Translations under genes and position numbers: made by a program | Shown: piece after piece, positions 26,174-36,631 of the stretch | Numbering within the stretch: the first letter of the stretch is position 1 | How the letters are laid out: each line of letters opens with the position of its first letter | Source: an uncultured Paracoccaceae bacterium | GTDB taxonomy: Bacteria; Pseudomonadota; Alphaproteobacteria; Rhodobacterales; Rhodobacteraceae | Direction of reading: 5' to 3' | DNA: 64,000 nt | Assembly (NCBI GenBank): GCA_947493255.1 | Contig: CANLQK010000006.1 | Span: 62,001 to 126,000, forward strand | Notes under the pieces: generated by a model | Told to the model about the DNA's origin: nothing | The model's database searches: none | Seen by the model: the letters and a program-made list of their open reading frames with translations, nothing else

Positions 26174-28339
26174 ATGACTGGTAAACGAGGATCAAAGCCG
26201 CCTTTGGTGGCCGAAAAGCGCAGCAAACCTGCGCCTAAACCCCGCAAGGCACCCAAGAAGCCAACGAAAAAGGCGGTGAAACGCGCCGCACCCAAACGTA
26301 CCGGCGTTTTGGGAACGTTATTGTGGCCGTTCAAATGGGCGTTGATCCTTCTTTGGCGCATGATGTGGCGCGGTGCAGTGGTGGTATTTGGGATCGTTGC
26401 AATTGGTGTATTCTATTTTGCGTCGACCTTGCCGCCGATCGAAGAACTTGTCGACGGACGGACGCGTGGGTCGGTGACATTACTAGACGCGCGCGGCGAA
26501 ACGTTCGCTTGGCGCGGTGACCAGTTTGGCGGAATGATTACCACCGATACGGTCAGCGAACATCTCCGCAATGCGATCGTCGCAACCGAGGACAAACGGT
26601 TTTATCGGTTTTATCACATCGGCATCGACTTTTATGCGACCGGCGCTGCGATGGTGCGCAACCAACGTCTATACGGAAACCCATTGTCTGGCGCCGGGGG
26701 GTCATCGCTTACCCAGCAAACAGCCAAACTGTTATGTTTTGGCCGCCCGTTCGACCCGAATGAATGGGAAGACGAAACCGCCTACGAGGCTGATTGCCGC
26801 CGCACTACCCTTTGGCGAAAGATCGTTGAAGCGACTTATGCAATCGCGATGGAGACGCGATACACCAAGGACGAAATCCTGACCGTATATATGAACCGCG
26901 CTTATTTGGGCGCGGGCAGTCGTGGTTTCGAAGCTGCATCGCAACGGTATTTTGGGATCTCTGCTGCACAAGTAAATGCACCACAGGCCGCGATGTTGGC
27001 TGGCTTGTTGCGGGCACCATCGGCAACGGCGCCCACACGAAACCTACAACGTGCACAAGATCGCGGGGCGACCGTTTTGCGCCTGATGCGGGAAGAAGGT
27101 TATTTGACGCCAGAAGAAGAAGCTGTGGCGCAGGCGAACCCTGCGACATTGTCTGCCGCAGCACGTCAACGGGCCGGTGGGTATTTTGCTGATTGGGTCA
27201 TGGACAGTGGACCGAGCTTTTTTACGGAAAGCACGACCGAGGATGTGATCATCCGCACCACATTGGACCCACGCATACAGGCGGCAGCCGAAGAGGCGTT
27301 GGTTTGGGTCTTTGAGAATAAGGTCCGTGAAGGATCCGAAGCGCAAGCGGCGATTGTTGTAATGTCTGCAGATGGGGCGGTTCGCGGTATGGTAGGCGGA
27401 CGTGATTTGACCGTATCCGGAGCCTTTAACCGCGCCACACAGGCATTGCGGCAAACAGGTTCAGCGTTCAAACCATTTATCTATGCGGCTGCACTTGATA
27501 TTGGCATGTCGCCATTTGACATCCTTTTAGATGAACGCACCTGTTGGGATGTCCCTGGCCCAGATGACTATTGCCCTGAAAACTATACCAACCGGTTTGA
27601 AGGCGAAGTCACGATGGTCGAAGCACTACAGCAATCGCTGAACATTCCCGCAGTGGCCTTGTCCGAACTTGTTGGACGGGCATCGGTACGCGCAGTCGCA
27701 GAGGGTTTTGGGGTTGATCGCGACCTGGCTGATGGCCCTGCCTTGGCGCTTGGGGTTTCGGAAAGCACGCTAATCGAAATGACCGGCGCCTATGCGGGTA
27801 TTTTGAATGGCGGGTCGGCAGTTAAACCATATGGCCTTACTGAATTGCGACTCGCCGGCGATGATGCTCCGCTTCTAGAGGCCACGGGCGGCATTCGTGA
27901 ACGGGTCATTCAAGAAAACGCCGCGCGAGAGCTAACTTGGATGATGTATCAGGTGGTCGAGGGTGGGTCTGGCCGACGAGCCGCTGTTGAAGGTTGGGAA
28001 ATTGCGGGTAAGACGGGCACGACCCAAGGGGCGCGGGATGCTTGGTTTATCGGGTTCTCGGGCGATTATGTTGCCGGTATTTGGATGGGCTATGACAACA
28101 ACACGCCACTGACAGGTGTTACCGGATCGGGCTTGCCTGCCGAGATTTGGCACGAAACCATGCGCCGCGTTTTGGATGGCCTGACACCTACGCCATTACC
28201 AATGGCAATTCCTGCGGCAGCGCAACCTGTACCTGACGCGCAGAGCGGTGGGACCAGTGAAGGATTGGGTCTACCGCCTGCAGTTGCCGATGACCTGATC
28301 AACGACCTGTTGCGCGAACTGCAAAGTAACGGTGGTTAA
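26174..28339 (+). CDS. Class A penicillin-binding protein (PBP1-type transglycosylase/transpeptidase)
   Basis: A bifunctional peptidoglycan polymerase of about 721 residues. It has a very basic Lys/Pro/Ala-rich cytoplasmic tail (about 1-45) and one membrane helix (about 50-85). The GT51 transglycosylase domain shows its catalytic Glu in ATEDKRFYRFYHIG, then SSLTQQTAK. The transpeptidase domain has Ser430 in GSAFKPF, the SLN motif in QQSLNIPAV and KTGTT at 613-617. The tail after residue 670 is Pro/Ala-rich. A GTG at 26165 is an alternative start three codons upstream. The long basic tail is characteristic of alphaproteobacterial PBP1A/1B proteins. Confidence 0.92.
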   Translation: MTGKRGSKPPLVAEKRSKPAPKPRKAPKKPTKKAVKRAAPKRTGVLGTLLWPFKWALILLWRMMWRGAVVVFGIVAIGVFYFASTLPPIEELVDGRTRGSVTLLDARGETFAWRGDQFGGMITTDTVSEHLRNAIVATEDKRFYRFYHIGIDFYATGAAMVRNQRLYGNPLSGAGGSSLTQQTAKLLCFGRPFDPNEWEDETAYEADCRRTTLWRKIVEATYAIAMETRYTKDEILTVYMNRAYLGAGSRGFEAASQRYFGISAAQVNAPQAAMLAGLLRAPSATAPTRNLQRAQDRGATVLRLMREEGYLTPEEEAVAQANPATLSAAARQRAGGYFADWVMDSGPSFFTESTTEDVIIRTTLDPRIQAAAEEALVWVFENKVREGSEAQAAIVVMSADGAVRGMVGGRDLTVSGAFNRATQALRQTGSAFKPFIYAAALDIGMSPFDILLDERTCWDVPGPDDYCPENYTNRFEGEVTMVEALQQSLNIPAVALSELVGRASVRAVAEGFGVDRDLADGPALALGVSESTLIEMTGAYAGILNGGSAVKPYGLTELRLAGDDAPLLEATGGIRERVIQENAARELTWMMYQVVEGGSGRRAAVEGWEIAGKTGTTQGARDAWFIGFSGDYVAGIWMGYDNNTPLTGVTGSGLPAEIWHETMRRVLDGLTPTPLPMAIPAAAQPVPDAQSGGTSEGLGLPPAVADDLINDLLRELQSNGG

Positions 28340-28345
28340 AACGGC

Positions 28346-28729
28346 CTACTCGGTTTCGGCGCTGACGGGTTCTGCCGTGTCGGAACCAGTTTCGGCGCAC
28401 CGCGAATAGCGGAAGGCATACCCGTCCCAGACCATGATGATGCCGTCGCTTTCGGCATCATTCATGAGCATGGCGCGTTCTGTCCAGATTTGATCATCGC
28501 CTGAGCAGCTCATGGTATATAGGGTCGCATCCATGGACACGACGTTTACAGGGCGCGTCATGCGGCATTCCATGTCCACGCCGTAAAAGATACCGTCTTC
28601 GATTTTCAATGCGCCGCCGTCCGCGCCGACTAGCGCGCATTCGGCATTCGCATTCTGTCTGTACGTACCATCAAACGGTGTGGCCGCAGCAACGACAGGC
28701 GCAAGAATAAAGGCGACAGCCAAACGCAT
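28346..28729 (-). CDS. Exported small protein of unknown function
   Basis: A 127-residue protein with an N-terminal signal peptide (MRLAVAFILAPVVAAATPF) and four later cysteines arranged as CALVG, MECRMT, MSCSG and SRCAE, probably forming two disulfides in the periplasm. The C-terminal tail is Glu/Ala-rich. Its start overlaps the mlaC stop by 1 bp, so it is the last gene of the mlaA-mlaC unit. No family was recognised. An envelope location is likely, and the function is unknown. Confidence 0.72.
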   Translation of the reverse strand: MRLAVAFILAPVVAAATPFDGTYRQNANAECALVGADGGALKIEDGIFYGVDMECRMTRPVNVVSMDATLYTMSCSGDDQIWTERAMLMNDAESDGIIMVWDGYAFRYSRCAETGSDTAEPVSAETE

Positions 28730-29328
28730 TAGGCCAGATCCCGGATCAATGCATCTAGGTTACCGCCGCGGGCATCAAGCATAGCACCGATTTCCGCACG
28801 TTCGCTGAGCAACATGTTTACGCCTTCAACGATCAAGTTAAAGAAAACAGGGCGCCCGATACGGTCGGACACATGGAAGTCGACCTGAAACGGAGATTGG
28901 TTACGCAGCACTGCGAGGGTTTGCACCTCGATATAGCTGTTAACAGCCCGGGACCCCTGGACCTGAATTTGCCCACCTGCGAATTCATTAAACCGGCGGC
29001 CATATTTGTTCGCGAGGTAGACGCCAAACGCGTCACTAAAGGCGCGCTTTTGCGAGTCAGATGCCGAGCGGCCGTCGTTGCCCAATGCATAGGCCGCGAG
29101 ATAAGCTGTGTCGGCATAACGATCAAAGATGCCTTTGAAGCTGTTCACCATCGAATTGATCGACGCGCCAGATGCGATCACGCCGTTGATTTCACCAACA
29201 GCCGTATTCACTAAGCCTTGGGCCTGTGATGCGTTCAACGCAAAGCTCGGCAACGGAACGGCAGATACAAGTGCGGCGCTGCCGGCAGCGGTCAACAGAC
29301 GGCGACGGGAAAACGTCATGTTTGACAT
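28729..29328 (-). CDS. mlaC: Phospholipid-binding protein MlaC
   Basis: The 199-residue periplasmic carrier of the Mla system ferries phospholipids between the MlaA outer-membrane complex and the inner-membrane MlaFEDB transporter. It has a twin-arginine-type leader (TFSRRRLLTAAGSAAL) and the mixed alpha/beta Tol_Tol/Ttg2 core, including YRLANKYGRRFNEFAGG-like and DRIGRPVFFNLIVEGVNM segments. The start overlaps the mlaA stop by 1 bp. The other Mla genes are not in the window. A TAT leader on MlaC is common in alphaproteobacteria. Confidence 0.88.
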   Translation of the reverse strand: MSNMTFSRRRLLTAAGSAALVSAVPLPSFALNASQAQGLVNTAVGEINGVIASGASINSMVNSFKGIFDRYADTAYLAAYALGNDGRSASDSQKRAFSDAFGVYLANKYGRRFNEFAGGQIQVQGSRAVNSYIEVQTLAVLRNQSPFQVDFHVSDRIGRPVFFNLIVEGVNMLLSERAEIGAMLDARGGNLDALIRDLA

Positions 29329-30089
29329 TACTCAAATCCTTCAAGGTTCAGATCATCTGCAAATGGATCAATCTCTTCTGCAGCGGTTATTGTGTCACCT
29401 AAGTCGAAACGGCGGTTTTGCAAGTATGCCAAACGCGCCTGTGAATAGCTGTCGGCGCTATCGTACAGCACGCTGTCGATCGTCTCCATAAACCGGCCAC
29501 GCGTGATCGCAAGATCGAGGCCGCGGGACGCAGTACCGTAGTCGTTCAACGTTGACAGCCCTACATTTTCAAGCGGATCGAGGAACAGATCCACAACAAA
29601 ACCAACTGCATCGCGTTGGGTTGAGGGGCCCAAGACAGGCATTTCGACATAGGCGCCTTCGCCCACGCCCCAAACGGCCAGTGTTTCGCCAAAGTCTGTC
29701 TTTTCTTCGGTCAAACCGATCCCTCCAGCGGGATCAAGCAAGCCACCAACACCAACCGTCGTGTTGACTACAAAACGCATCGTGTTGGTTGCCGCCCCAC
29801 CAATGTCGCCCTGCAGCAGGCCATTAGCGACGGCACCAGGCAAACCCACATTGTCTGCGAAATTACTGATCGGGCCTGAAATTTCTTCGGGGGTGGCAGC
29901 GGCGACCTGTCCTGCAGGACGCAACAGGTTTCGATCCAAACCTTTGTTGAACGCATGGATTTGGCGGTTGGTTTGTTCGTAGGGGTCGTTAATCAACTGG
30001 CCGGTTTCTCCAGTCGTGCAGGCAGACAGCCCTGCGCATGCAACAAATACGCAACCTGTTTTGAAAAGATCGTTGAGTAGACGCGACAA
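29328..30089 (-). CDS. mlaA: Outer-membrane lipoprotein MlaA (VacJ)
   Basis: The 253-residue lipoprotein of the Mla pathway removes phospholipids misplaced in the outer leaflet. The signal peptide ends in the lipobox LSAC, with acylated Cys24. The family core follows, with NDPYEQTNRQIHAFNKGLD and GDIGGAATNTMRFVVNTTVG, the latter forming part of the amphipathic ridge that sits in the membrane. It is the first gene of a minus-strand unit mlaA-mlaC-hypothetical. It is divergent from the type I secretion genes, with 168 bp between them. Confidence 0.9.
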   Translation of the reverse strand: MSRLLNDLFKTGCVFVACAGLSACTTGETGQLINDPYEQTNRQIHAFNKGLDRNLLRPAGQVAAATPEEISGPISNFADNVGLPGAVANGLLQGDIGGAATNTMRFVVNTTVGVGGLLDPAGGIGLTEEKTDFGETLAVWGVGEGAYVEMPVLGPSTQRDAVGFVVDLFLDPLENVGLSTLNDYGTASRGLDLAITRGRFMETIDSVLYDSADSYSQARLAYLQNRRFDLGDTITAAEEIDPFADDLNLEGFE

Positions 30090-30257
30090 ATGCTATCCGT
30101 TCATAAAGTTAGTAATATAAGCGAAAGGCCCGTTTGAAATAAATCGGGCGGCTAAGACGTACCTTCTTTACTAGGGGGTGGACCATAGACGATACAGTTT
30201 CAACCCCAAGAGGCAATTCGCCTTTGGAAATTATTAGCAAAAGGCAAGTTCTCGCCC

Positions 30258-32012
30258 ATGTCAGCAAAAGAACCAACCAAGGCAGAGATAACTGAGGGCA
30301 GATCAGAACTGTTAGAGGTCCGAAAGCGGTCGCGCGGGCTGTATTGGTTCGTGGCCATTTTCAGTGGCTTCGTGAATGCGTTGATGTTGACCGGGCCGCT
30401 TTACATGCTGAACGTTTATGACCGCGTTCTTGGATCGCGTTCATACGAAACCTTGATCGCGTTGTCGGTGCTGGTGGGGTTCATGTATTTGATGATGGGC
30501 ATATTGGATTATGCGCGTGGGCGAATAATGGGCCGTGTTGGAGCGCAGTTCCAAACTGATTTGGACGAACGCGTTTTCAACGCTGGCTTGCGTGCAAAGG
30601 CGACGGGACGCGCGCAAGCGGAAGCCGCTACCGGACAAAGCGACCTTCAAGCCATTCAGCGCGCCATTACTTCACCAGTTGCAACTGCGCCTTTTGACTT
30701 ACCTTGGTCCATCGTTTTCATGTTGGGCATTTTCATCTTCCACCCCTTTTTGGGATATTTGGCTTTGGCCGGCGGATTTATTTTGATTGCGGTCGCAATC
30801 ATCAACCAAGTGAGCAGCAGGCGCCCGTTGGCCGACGCAAACGAAGCAACATATCACGCCGAAACCATGGGCAACCAATTGCGCACAGGTGCTGACACAA
30901 TCCAAGCATTAGGCATGCGCCAAGCCGCATTTCAACGTTGGTTGGAGTTGCGCAACAAATCTTTGCGTGCCGCAATAAAAGCCGGTGATTTGGGGGGCAG
31001 TTTTGGAAGTGTTACGAAGACGTTTCGTCTGTTCTTACAATCCGCGATGTTGGGGCTTGGCGCCTACCTTGTTTTAGAAGGCGAACTGACACCTGGTGCG
31101 ATGATTGCAGGGTCCATTTTGATGGGACGCGCATTAGCGCCAATTGAAATGCTGGTAAACCAGTGGCCGGTCTTAAACCGTGCGCGCACCGGTTGGGCAA
31201 ACCTTTCGCGGTTGTTGGGCGCCGTACCAGTACCCCGCCAACACACGAACCTGCCACGCCCTGCTGCAAAAATTGTGGCTGATCAGGTCACCATTTTGCC
31301 GCCCGGAGAAACGAAAGCAAGTCTTCGGATGTTGTCGTTCAAGGTAAATCCCGGCGAGGCCGTTGGTGTTATTGGACCATCCGGCGCGGGCAAATCTACA
31401 CTTGCCCGAGCATTGGCGGGGCTGTGGCACCCGGCGGGTGGTACGATCAGATTGGATGGGGCGACGTTGGATCAATATGATGCGGACGTGCTGGGGAGTT
31501 ATATTGGGTATCTGCCTCAGACGGTTACGCTTTTGCAGGGGACGATCCGCGACAATATTGCTCGAATGTCACGCGAACCTGACGATGAGGCGGTCATTCG
31601 AGCAGCCCAAAAAGCCGCTGCTCATGAAATGATTTTGAAGCTGCCCGACGGGTACAACACAGTTGTAGATGAAAGTGGTGGGCGGTTGTCCGGCGGACAG
31701 ATCCAACGAGTTGGGCTGGCCCGTGCGATGTATGGCGACCCTGTTTACCTTGTGTTGGATGAACCGAACTCGAACCTAGATAATGAGGGGTCGATTGCGG
31801 TGAACAACGCCATCAAACTCATGCGCGAAGAAGGGCGTTGTGTGTTCGTCATGGCGCACCGGCCTGCAGCAATCGAACAGTGTGACAAGTTGATGTATAT
31901 TGATGGTGGTGTTTTGAAAGCCTTTGGCCCGACCGAAGACGTTAAAGCGCAAATCCTTGCGAACCGGCAAAGCATTTCCAAAGGCAAAGGCACAGGCGGA
32001 GGTGTGACATGA
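30258..32012 (+). CDS. Type I secretion ABC transporter (PrtD-like ATPase/permease)
   Basis: The 584-residue half-transporter powers one-step export of C-terminally signalled proteins. The membrane domain (about 25-320) has six segments, beginning [20 protein letters not shown], typical of the PrtD/AprD/HasD group without the C39-like domain of HlyB. The nucleotide-binding domain shows Walker [10 protein letters not shown] (about 373-381), the signature [14 protein letters not shown] and Walker [14 protein letters not shown]. The stop overlaps the HlyD gene (ATGA). No outer-membrane TolC-like gene is adjacent. The RTX metalloprotease at 44.4 kb is a plausible substrate, which is inference from function and window proximity. 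Confidence 0.92.
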   Translation: MSAKEPTKAEITEGRSELLEVRKRSRGLYWFVAIFSGFVNALMLTGPLYMLNVYDRVLGSRSYETLIALSVLVGFMYLMMGILDYARGRIMGRVGAQFQTDLDERVFNAGLRAKATGRAQAEAATGQSDLQAIQRAITSPVATAPFDLPWSIVFMLGIFIFHPFLGYLALAGGFILIAVAIINQVSSRRPLADANEATYHAETMGNQLRTGADTIQALGMRQAAFQRWLELRNKSLRAAIKAGDLGGSFGSVTKTFRLFLQSAMLGLGAYLVLEGELTPGAMIAGSILMGRALAPIEMLVNQWPVLNRARTGWANLSRLLGAVPVPRQHTNLPRPAAKIVADQVTILPPGETKASLRMLSFKVNPGEAVGVIGPSGAGKSTLARALAGLWHPAGGTIRLDGATLDQYDADVLGSYIGYLPQTVTLLQGTIRDNIARMSREPDDEAVIRAAQKAAAHEMILKLPDGYNTVVDESGGRLSGGQIQRVGLARAMYGDPVYLVLDEPNSNLDNEGSIAVNNAIKLMREEGRCVFVMAHRPAAIEQCDKLMYIDGGVLKAFGPTEDVKAQILANRQSISKGKGTGGGVT

Positions 32013-33301
32013 GAACCGAATGGTCTGCCCGCCGCCCTTTAACGTTGGGCCTGCTGGCATTGGTTATATTGGTGGGTGGATTTGGCGGTTGGGCGGTCAC
32101 TGCGCAAATCACCGGTGCCGTCATTGCAAGCGGATTGATCGAAGTCGACCAAAACAGGCAGATTGTTCAGCATCTGGATGGCGGTGTTGTAACTGAAATT
32201 TTGGTGGATGAGGGCGCATTGGTTGAGGCCGGTGACCTATTGATCAGGTTAGATGCCCAGGATCTAAACGCCAACCTTTCGGTGGTCGAAGGACAGCTGT
32301 TCGAAATTCTTGCCCGGCGAGCACGGTTCGAAGCCGAACGCGACGGCTCAGACGAAATGGTGTTTGACCGTTTAATGAACGAAGGCCCGACAGATGTGAT
32401 AGAAGGGTTACAGGCCGGTCAGATTAACCTGTTTCAAGCCCGCCTAGAAAGTGTTGCGCGGCAAACTGAGCAACTGCTGAACCGCAAGGACCAAATCGCA
32501 TCGCAAATTCGAGGGGTGATTTCGCAACAAGAGGCGCTGCAAACGCAATTGGGTTTGATTGACGAAGAACTGGGGAACCAGCAAGCCTTGCTTGACCGAG
32601 GATTGGCGCAGGCTGGCACAGTTTTGAACCTAGAACGCGAACGTGCGCGCCTTTTGGGGCAGGCTGGGGAACTTGCAGCCAGTGCTGCGGGCGCGGAGGA
32701 ACGCATTACCGAGATCGAGATCGAAATCTTAGGTCTGCGCACAACACGCCGCGAAGAGGCGATCACCCGTCTACGGGATTTGCAGTTCAACGAATTGGAG
32801 CTGCGTGAACAACGCACCACGCTTGTTCGCCAACTTGACCGTTTGGACATTCGCGCACCTGTAGGGGGCGTTGTGTATGGCATGCAAGTTTTCGGGACCC
32901 GTGCGGTGATCCGTGCCGCTGACCCGTTGTTGTACATTGTGCCACAAGATCGCCCGTTGGTTATTGCCACACAAGTTTCGCCCACGGACATTGACGCCCT
33001 GACAATTGGACAAGAAGTTAGTGTTCGCTTTTCAGCATTGGACCAACGCACCACACCCGAACTTTATGGGCGGGTCGCGATTGTGTCCGCAGATGCGTTT
33101 ACCGATGACGCAACCCGTGCGTCATATTACCGTGCCGAGATCACATTAAACGAAGGCGAAACAAGCCGACTACCAGAAGGGGCAACGTTGATACCGGGGA
33201 TGCCCGTCGAAGCATTCATACGTACGGCTGATCGGACCCCACTGAACTACCTGACGCGACCCTTGATGGATTATATCGCTCGGACGTTCAGAGACGGATG
33301 A
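32009..33301 (+). CDS. Type I secretion periplasmic adaptor (HlyD/PrtE family)
   Basis: The 430-residue membrane-fusion protein links the ABC transporter to an outer-membrane TolC-type channel. It has one N-terminal membrane helix (about 12-35), a lipoyl-like half ([19 protein letters not shown]), a long coiled-coil hairpin (about 130-260, rich in Gln, Glu, Arg and Leu), the second lipoyl half with [11 protein letters not shown], and beta-barrel and C-terminal domains ending [19 protein letters not shown]. The start overlaps the ABC gene stop by 4 bp, so the pair is coupled. Confidence 0.92.
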   Translation: MRTEWSARRPLTLGLLALVILVGGFGGWAVTAQITGAVIASGLIEVDQNRQIVQHLDGGVVTEILVDEGALVEAGDLLIRLDAQDLNANLSVVEGQLFEILARRARFEAERDGSDEMVFDRLMNEGPTDVIEGLQAGQINLFQARLESVARQTEQLLNRKDQIASQIRGVISQQEALQTQLGLIDEELGNQQALLDRGLAQAGTVLNLERERARLLGQAGELAASAAGAEERITEIEIEILGLRTTRREEAITRLRDLQFNELELREQRTTLVRQLDRLDIRAPVGGVVYGMQVFGTRAVIRAADPLLYIVPQDRPLVIATQVSPTDIDALTIGQEVSVRFSALDQRTTPELYGRVAIVSADAFTDDATRASYYRAEITLNEGETSRLPEGATLIPGMPVEAFIRTADRTPLNYLTRPLMDYIARTFRDG

Positions 33302-33358
33302 TTGCATCGACAGATCGTGGTGATAGGGATGTAGGGAACCTTTAGAAGGAATTTGTAT

Positions 33359-33817
33359 ATGTCTATCGAAACACGTTTGGCTGAACTAGGCGTCACACTG
33401 CCGGATGCCCCTGCGCCCGCCGCAAACTACGTGCCGTGGGTACGCACGGGCAACCAGTTGTTTGTGTCTGGTCAAATTTCGGCCAACGCGGACGGGATGA
33501 TCAAGGGCAAGCTTGGCGACGACATGAGCGTTGAAGACGGCGCAGCCGCAGCAAAGGCATGCGCCATCAGCCTGTTGGCGCAATTGAAAGCAGGTTGCGG
33601 TGGGGACATCGAAAAGCTTGTTCGTGTGGTTAAGCTGGTTGGTTTCGTAAATTCCACGCCCGATTTTGGCGAACAGCCGGCAGTGATAAACGGGTGTTCG
33701 GATTTCATGGTTGAAGCACTGGGCGACAAAGGGCGCCATGCACGTAGTGCGGTTTCAGCGGCATCACTGCCGTTTGGCGTTGCTGTTGAAATCGAAGCGA
33801 TCTTCGAAATCGCATGA
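33359..33817 (+). CDS. RidA-family (YjgF) protein
   Basis: The 152-residue protein belongs to the Rid/YjgF/UK114 superfamily, whose RidA members deaminate reactive 2-aminoacrylate. The core reads GNQLFVSGQIS, GDIEKLVRVVKLVGFVN and a C-terminal SAASLPFGVAVEIEA. The family Arg that binds the substrate carboxylate corresponds to the Arg in HARSAVSAASLP. ATG 33359 has AAGGA nine bases upstream; a TTG two codons earlier is possible. Its end overlaps the GDPD start, as do several pairs in this run. Confidence 0.87.
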   Translation: MSIETRLAELGVTLPDAPAPAANYVPWVRTGNQLFVSGQISANADGMIKGKLGDDMSVEDGAAAAKACAISLLAQLKAGCGGDIEKLVRVVKLVGFVNSTPDFGEQPAVINGCSDFMVEALGDKGRHARSAVSAASLPFGVAVEIEAIFEIA

Positions 33818-34560
33818 CCCTACCCGCGTCTTTCCTGACGCGCCCATTGGCGCACCGTGCCCTGCATAATGATCAGGTTGCGGAAAATTCTATTGGTGCG
33901 GTCGAGGCAGCAATCGCCAATGGTTATGGCATTGAGGTCGATATTCAACCGTCCAAAGACGGTGTGCCGATGGTTTTTCATGACTACGACCTTAGGCGAT
34001 TAACACCAGCGACCGGTCCAATCGCCCAACGCACCGCCCAAGAGCTGAATGGCATCGCGCTGACAGGTGGTGGCGGCGGTGTTCCGACGCTTACGCAGGT
34101 TCTAGACCTTATTGGTGGGCGCGTGCCGATCCTGATCGAGATCAAGGATCAAGATGGCGGCTTAGGCCCCAAGGTTGGCCCGCTGGAAGAGGCGGTTTGC
34201 AAGGCGTTAGAAGGCTATGAAGGCGACGCCGCCTTGATGTCGTTCAACCCGAATTCAGTTGCTGCTTGTGCAACCTTTGCACCGCATATTCCACGAGGCA
34301 TCATCACCTGTCCGTATCCTGCAGAGGACTGGCCAACCGTGCCAGCCAATGTCCGCAAAGAGCAGGCGTTGATTCCTGATTTTGACCGAGTTGGCGCCTG
34401 TTTCATTTCCCATCAGCAAGACGACCTTGGATCCCCTCATGTGGCAAAACTAAAGGCCAATGGCGTGCCCGTTTTGTGTTGGACGATCAGAAGCGCCGCG
34501 ATGGAAGCAGTCGCACGTAAGGTCGCCGATAACATAACGTTCGAGGGTTACCATGCTTGA
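33814..34560 (+). CDS. Glycerophosphodiester phosphodiesterase
   Basis: The 248-residue TIM-barrel enzyme releases sn-glycerol 3-phosphate and an alcohol from glycerophosphodiesters. It has the GDPD signature: AHRALHNDQVAENS with catalytic His, EVDIQPSKDGVPMVFHD with metal-binding Glu/Asp and the second His, and LIEIKDQDGG. The length is that of soluble UgpQ-type cytoplasmic enzymes, and no signal peptide is visible. The start overlaps the RidA stop (ATGA), so they are cotranscribed, though a functional link is not obvious. Confidence 0.9.
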   Translation: MTLPASFLTRPLAHRALHNDQVAENSIGAVEAAIANGYGIEVDIQPSKDGVPMVFHDYDLRRLTPATGPIAQRTAQELNGIALTGGGGGVPTLTQVLDLIGGRVPILIEIKDQDGGLGPKVGPLEEAVCKALEGYEGDAALMSFNPNSVAACATFAPHIPRGIITCPYPAEDWPTVPANVRKEQALIPDFDRVGACFISHQQDDLGSPHVAKLKANGVPVLCWTIRSAAMEAVARKVADNITFEGYHA

Positions 34561-34584
34561 CCTTTGCGTGGTTAGGCCCACCTG

Positions 34585-35775
34585 ATGCCTATGGACGGTA
34601 GCGCGATTGAAATTACAGCACACGCCAGTTTGGATGCGATTGCACCTGAAGACTGGGACGCCTGTGCATGTCCAGAGGCCACCACGGGCCGCGCGATCGA
34701 CCCATTCACGACTTACCGGTTCTTAAAGGCGTTAGAAGACAGCCGCAGTGTGGGAGTCGGAACAGGTTGGGACCCACGTTATCTTGCGGCTGTTCAAGAT
34801 GGGCAAGTCATCGCGGTGGCCCCGTTATTTGGGAAATCGCACAGTCAGGGCGAATACATGTTCGACCACAATTTCGCCCATGCGTTTGAGCGGGCGGGTG
34901 GGCGATATTATCCCAAACTCCAAATCGCCGCGCCGTTTACGCCAGTTACAGGCCGGCGTTTTTTGACACGTCCCGGGTTCGAGACGATTGGCATGTCTGC
35001 CCTTGTGCAAGGGGCCGTACAGCTGGCCGCCGACAATGACCTGTCATCGGTACATGCTACGTTTTGCACCGAAGCAGAGGCACTTGCGGGTGCTGAAATG
35101 GGTCTGTTGCACCGCACATCGCAGCAATATCACTGGGCCAACAACGGTTACGCCGATTGGGATGGTTTTCTAGCGGCGCTATCATCGCGCAAACGCAAAA
35201 CATTGCGAAAGGAACGACGCACCGCTCAGGATTTTGGCGGCGAGTTTGTTCAACTCACTGGTGATGACATTCAACCAGAACACTGGGACGCGTTTTGGGA
35301 GTTCTATCAAGACACCGGTGCGCGCAAATGGGGGCAGCCCTACCTCACCCGGAAGTTTTTTGAGATCGCCCATGAAACAATGCGCGATGACATTCTGTTG
35401 GTCTTCGCCATGCGTGACGGCGTGCCCATTGCCGGCGCTTTGAACATGATCGGGCGCGAAACGTTGTTCGGGCGGTATTGGGGCTGTACGGAACACCACG
35501 CCTGCATGCATTTCGAGGTCTGCTATTATCAGGCAATTGATTACGCCATTGCGCACGGGTTGACGGGCGTTGAGGCGGGGGCGCAGGGTGAACACAAGCT
35601 GGCGCGCGGGTATCTTCCGGTCACGACCCATTCGTTGCACTGGTTTGCGGATGAAGGATTCCGAGTGGCCGTCGCGGATTACTTAAAGGCGGAGCGTGCC
35701 GCGATTGATGAGGAGATTGAAGTTCTGACCACTTACGGACCGTTCAAAAAGATCCATGTAGAGGAACAAGAATGA
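34585..35775 (+). CDS. GNAT-fold protein of the COG3146 (DUF482) group
   Basis: A 396-residue protein of the peptidogalycan-biosynthesis-like acetyltransferase group (FemAB-like double GNAT fold). Recognisable family stretches are PYFWEQ-like [46 protein letters not shown] in the middle, and [19 protein letters not shown] near the C-terminus. The family's activity is not known; similar folds transfer aminoacyl or acyl groups to cell-wall or amine acceptors. It lies 24 bp after the GDPD gene, and its end overlaps the pterin dehydratase start by 4 bp. Confidence 0.85.
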   Translation: MPMDGSAIEITAHASLDAIAPEDWDACACPEATTGRAIDPFTTYRFLKALEDSRSVGVGTGWDPRYLAAVQDGQVIAVAPLFGKSHSQGEYMFDHNFAHAFERAGGRYYPKLQIAAPFTPVTGRRFLTRPGFETIGMSALVQGAVQLAADNDLSSVHATFCTEAEALAGAEMGLLHRTSQQYHWANNGYADWDGFLAALSSRKRKTLRKERRTAQDFGGEFVQLTGDDIQPEHWDAFWEFYQDTGARKWGQPYLTRKFFEIAHETMRDDILLVFAMRDGVPIAGALNMIGRETLFGRYWGCTEHHACMHFEVCYYQAIDYAIAHGLTGVEAGAQGEHKLARGYLPVTTHSLHWFADEGFRVAVADYLKAERAAIDEEIEVLTTYGPFKKIHVEEQE

Positions 35776-36050
35776 GCACGCCAATTGATCAAACAGGTCG
35801 CGATACACTTGCAACATCCGGCTGGACCGTCGGCGAAACATCAGCCGAAAAGACGTTTGTGTTTGCTAATTTCGTAGATGCGTTTGGATGGATGACCTCG
35901 GTCGCAATTTGCGCCGAAAAACTGAACCATCACCCTGAATGGTTTAACGTCTACAAGACCGTCAAGGTCACGCTGACAACCCACGATACAGGCGGGTTGT
36001 CAGATTTGGATGTGAAGCTAGCCCAGAAGATGAACCAGCTCGCGGGGTAG
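35772..36050 (+). CDS. 4a-hydroxytetrahydrobiopterin dehydratase (pterin carbinolamine dehydratase)
   Basis: The 92-residue PCD/DCoH enzyme regenerates pterin cofactor after aromatic hydroxylases. The active-site block is complete: [20 protein letters not shown] with the paired catalytic histidines, then [11 protein letters not shown]. It is coupled to the COG3146 gene by an ATGA overlap. No phenylalanine hydroxylase is in the window, and PCD-like proteins in bacteria can also assist molybdopterin or other reactions. Confidence 0.92.
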   Translation: MSTPIDQTGRDTLATSGWTVGETSAEKTFVFANFVDAFGWMTSVAICAEKLNHHPEWFNVYKTVKVTLTTHDTGGLSDLDVKLAQKMNQLAG

Positions 36051-36060
36051 TAAACCGCGT

Positions 36061-36549
36061 TTACATGTCGTCCAGAAGGCCTTCGCCAGCGGATGTTTCG
36101 CAGGTGCCCGGGCTTTCTTCGACGTTCAGCACTTTGACTTCGCCATCCATTACCAACATCGCGTAGCGCTTGGAACGGTTGATAAGGCCGGCTGGCGGCG
36201 CAGAAAATTCCATCCCAAGTGCCTTTGTGAATTCAGCAGCTGGGTCGCCCAACATTGCAATGCCTGCTTCGGCTGCACCGGTACTGTCGCCCCAGTTTTC
36301 CATCACGAAGGGGTCGTTTACGGAAACGCAGATAATCTCTTCAACGCCACGTTCTTCAAACTCACCCTTGGTGCGGATAAAGGATGGAACATGGGCAGTT
36401 GTGCAAACGCCAGTATAGGCACCAGGTACTGCAAAGATCACAACATTGCGGCCTTCGGTCAGGGTAGAGACGGAAATTTGTTCTGGCCCTTCTTCGCCCA
36501 TCTTGATCAACATTGCGTCGGGAAGTTTATCACCCACAGAAATCGTCAT
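36061..36549 (-). CDS. Peroxiredoxin, Prx5/AhpE-like redoxin
   Basis: The 162-residue thiol peroxidase starts MTISVGDKLPDAMLIKMGEE. The peroxidatic Cys49 lies in PGAYTGVCTTAHVPSF, the motif of the Prx5 group that reduces organic hydroperoxides and peroxynitrite with thioredoxin or glutaredoxin. A second Cys in ESPGTCETSAGEGL near the C-terminus could be resolving. I chose ATG 36549 because AGGGGC precedes it; the longer upstream frame would add about 57 residues without family character. It faces the ferredoxin reductase gene, with 82 bp between the start codons. Confidence 0.9.
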   Translation of the reverse strand: MTISVGDKLPDAMLIKMGEEGPEQISVSTLTEGRNVVIFAVPGAYTGVCTTAHVPSFIRTKGEFEERGVEEIICVSVNDPFVMENWGDSTGAAEAGIAMLGDPAAEFTKALGMEFSAPPAGLINRSKRYAMLVMDGEVKVLNVEESPGTCETSAGEGLLDDM

Positions 36550-36631
36550 TGTATGCCCCTTTCGGCAATTGCGTTTGATGTTACCTGCAATATAGGGTCC
36601 GATCTTGGGACCACCAGTCAGGATCTGTACC

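Noticed and set aside
30127-30150. GCCCG...CGGGC hairpin between mlaA and the secretion genes
   Set aside because: It lies between divergent starts, has a 12-nt loop and no T-tract, so neither a terminator nor a riboswitch role is supported.
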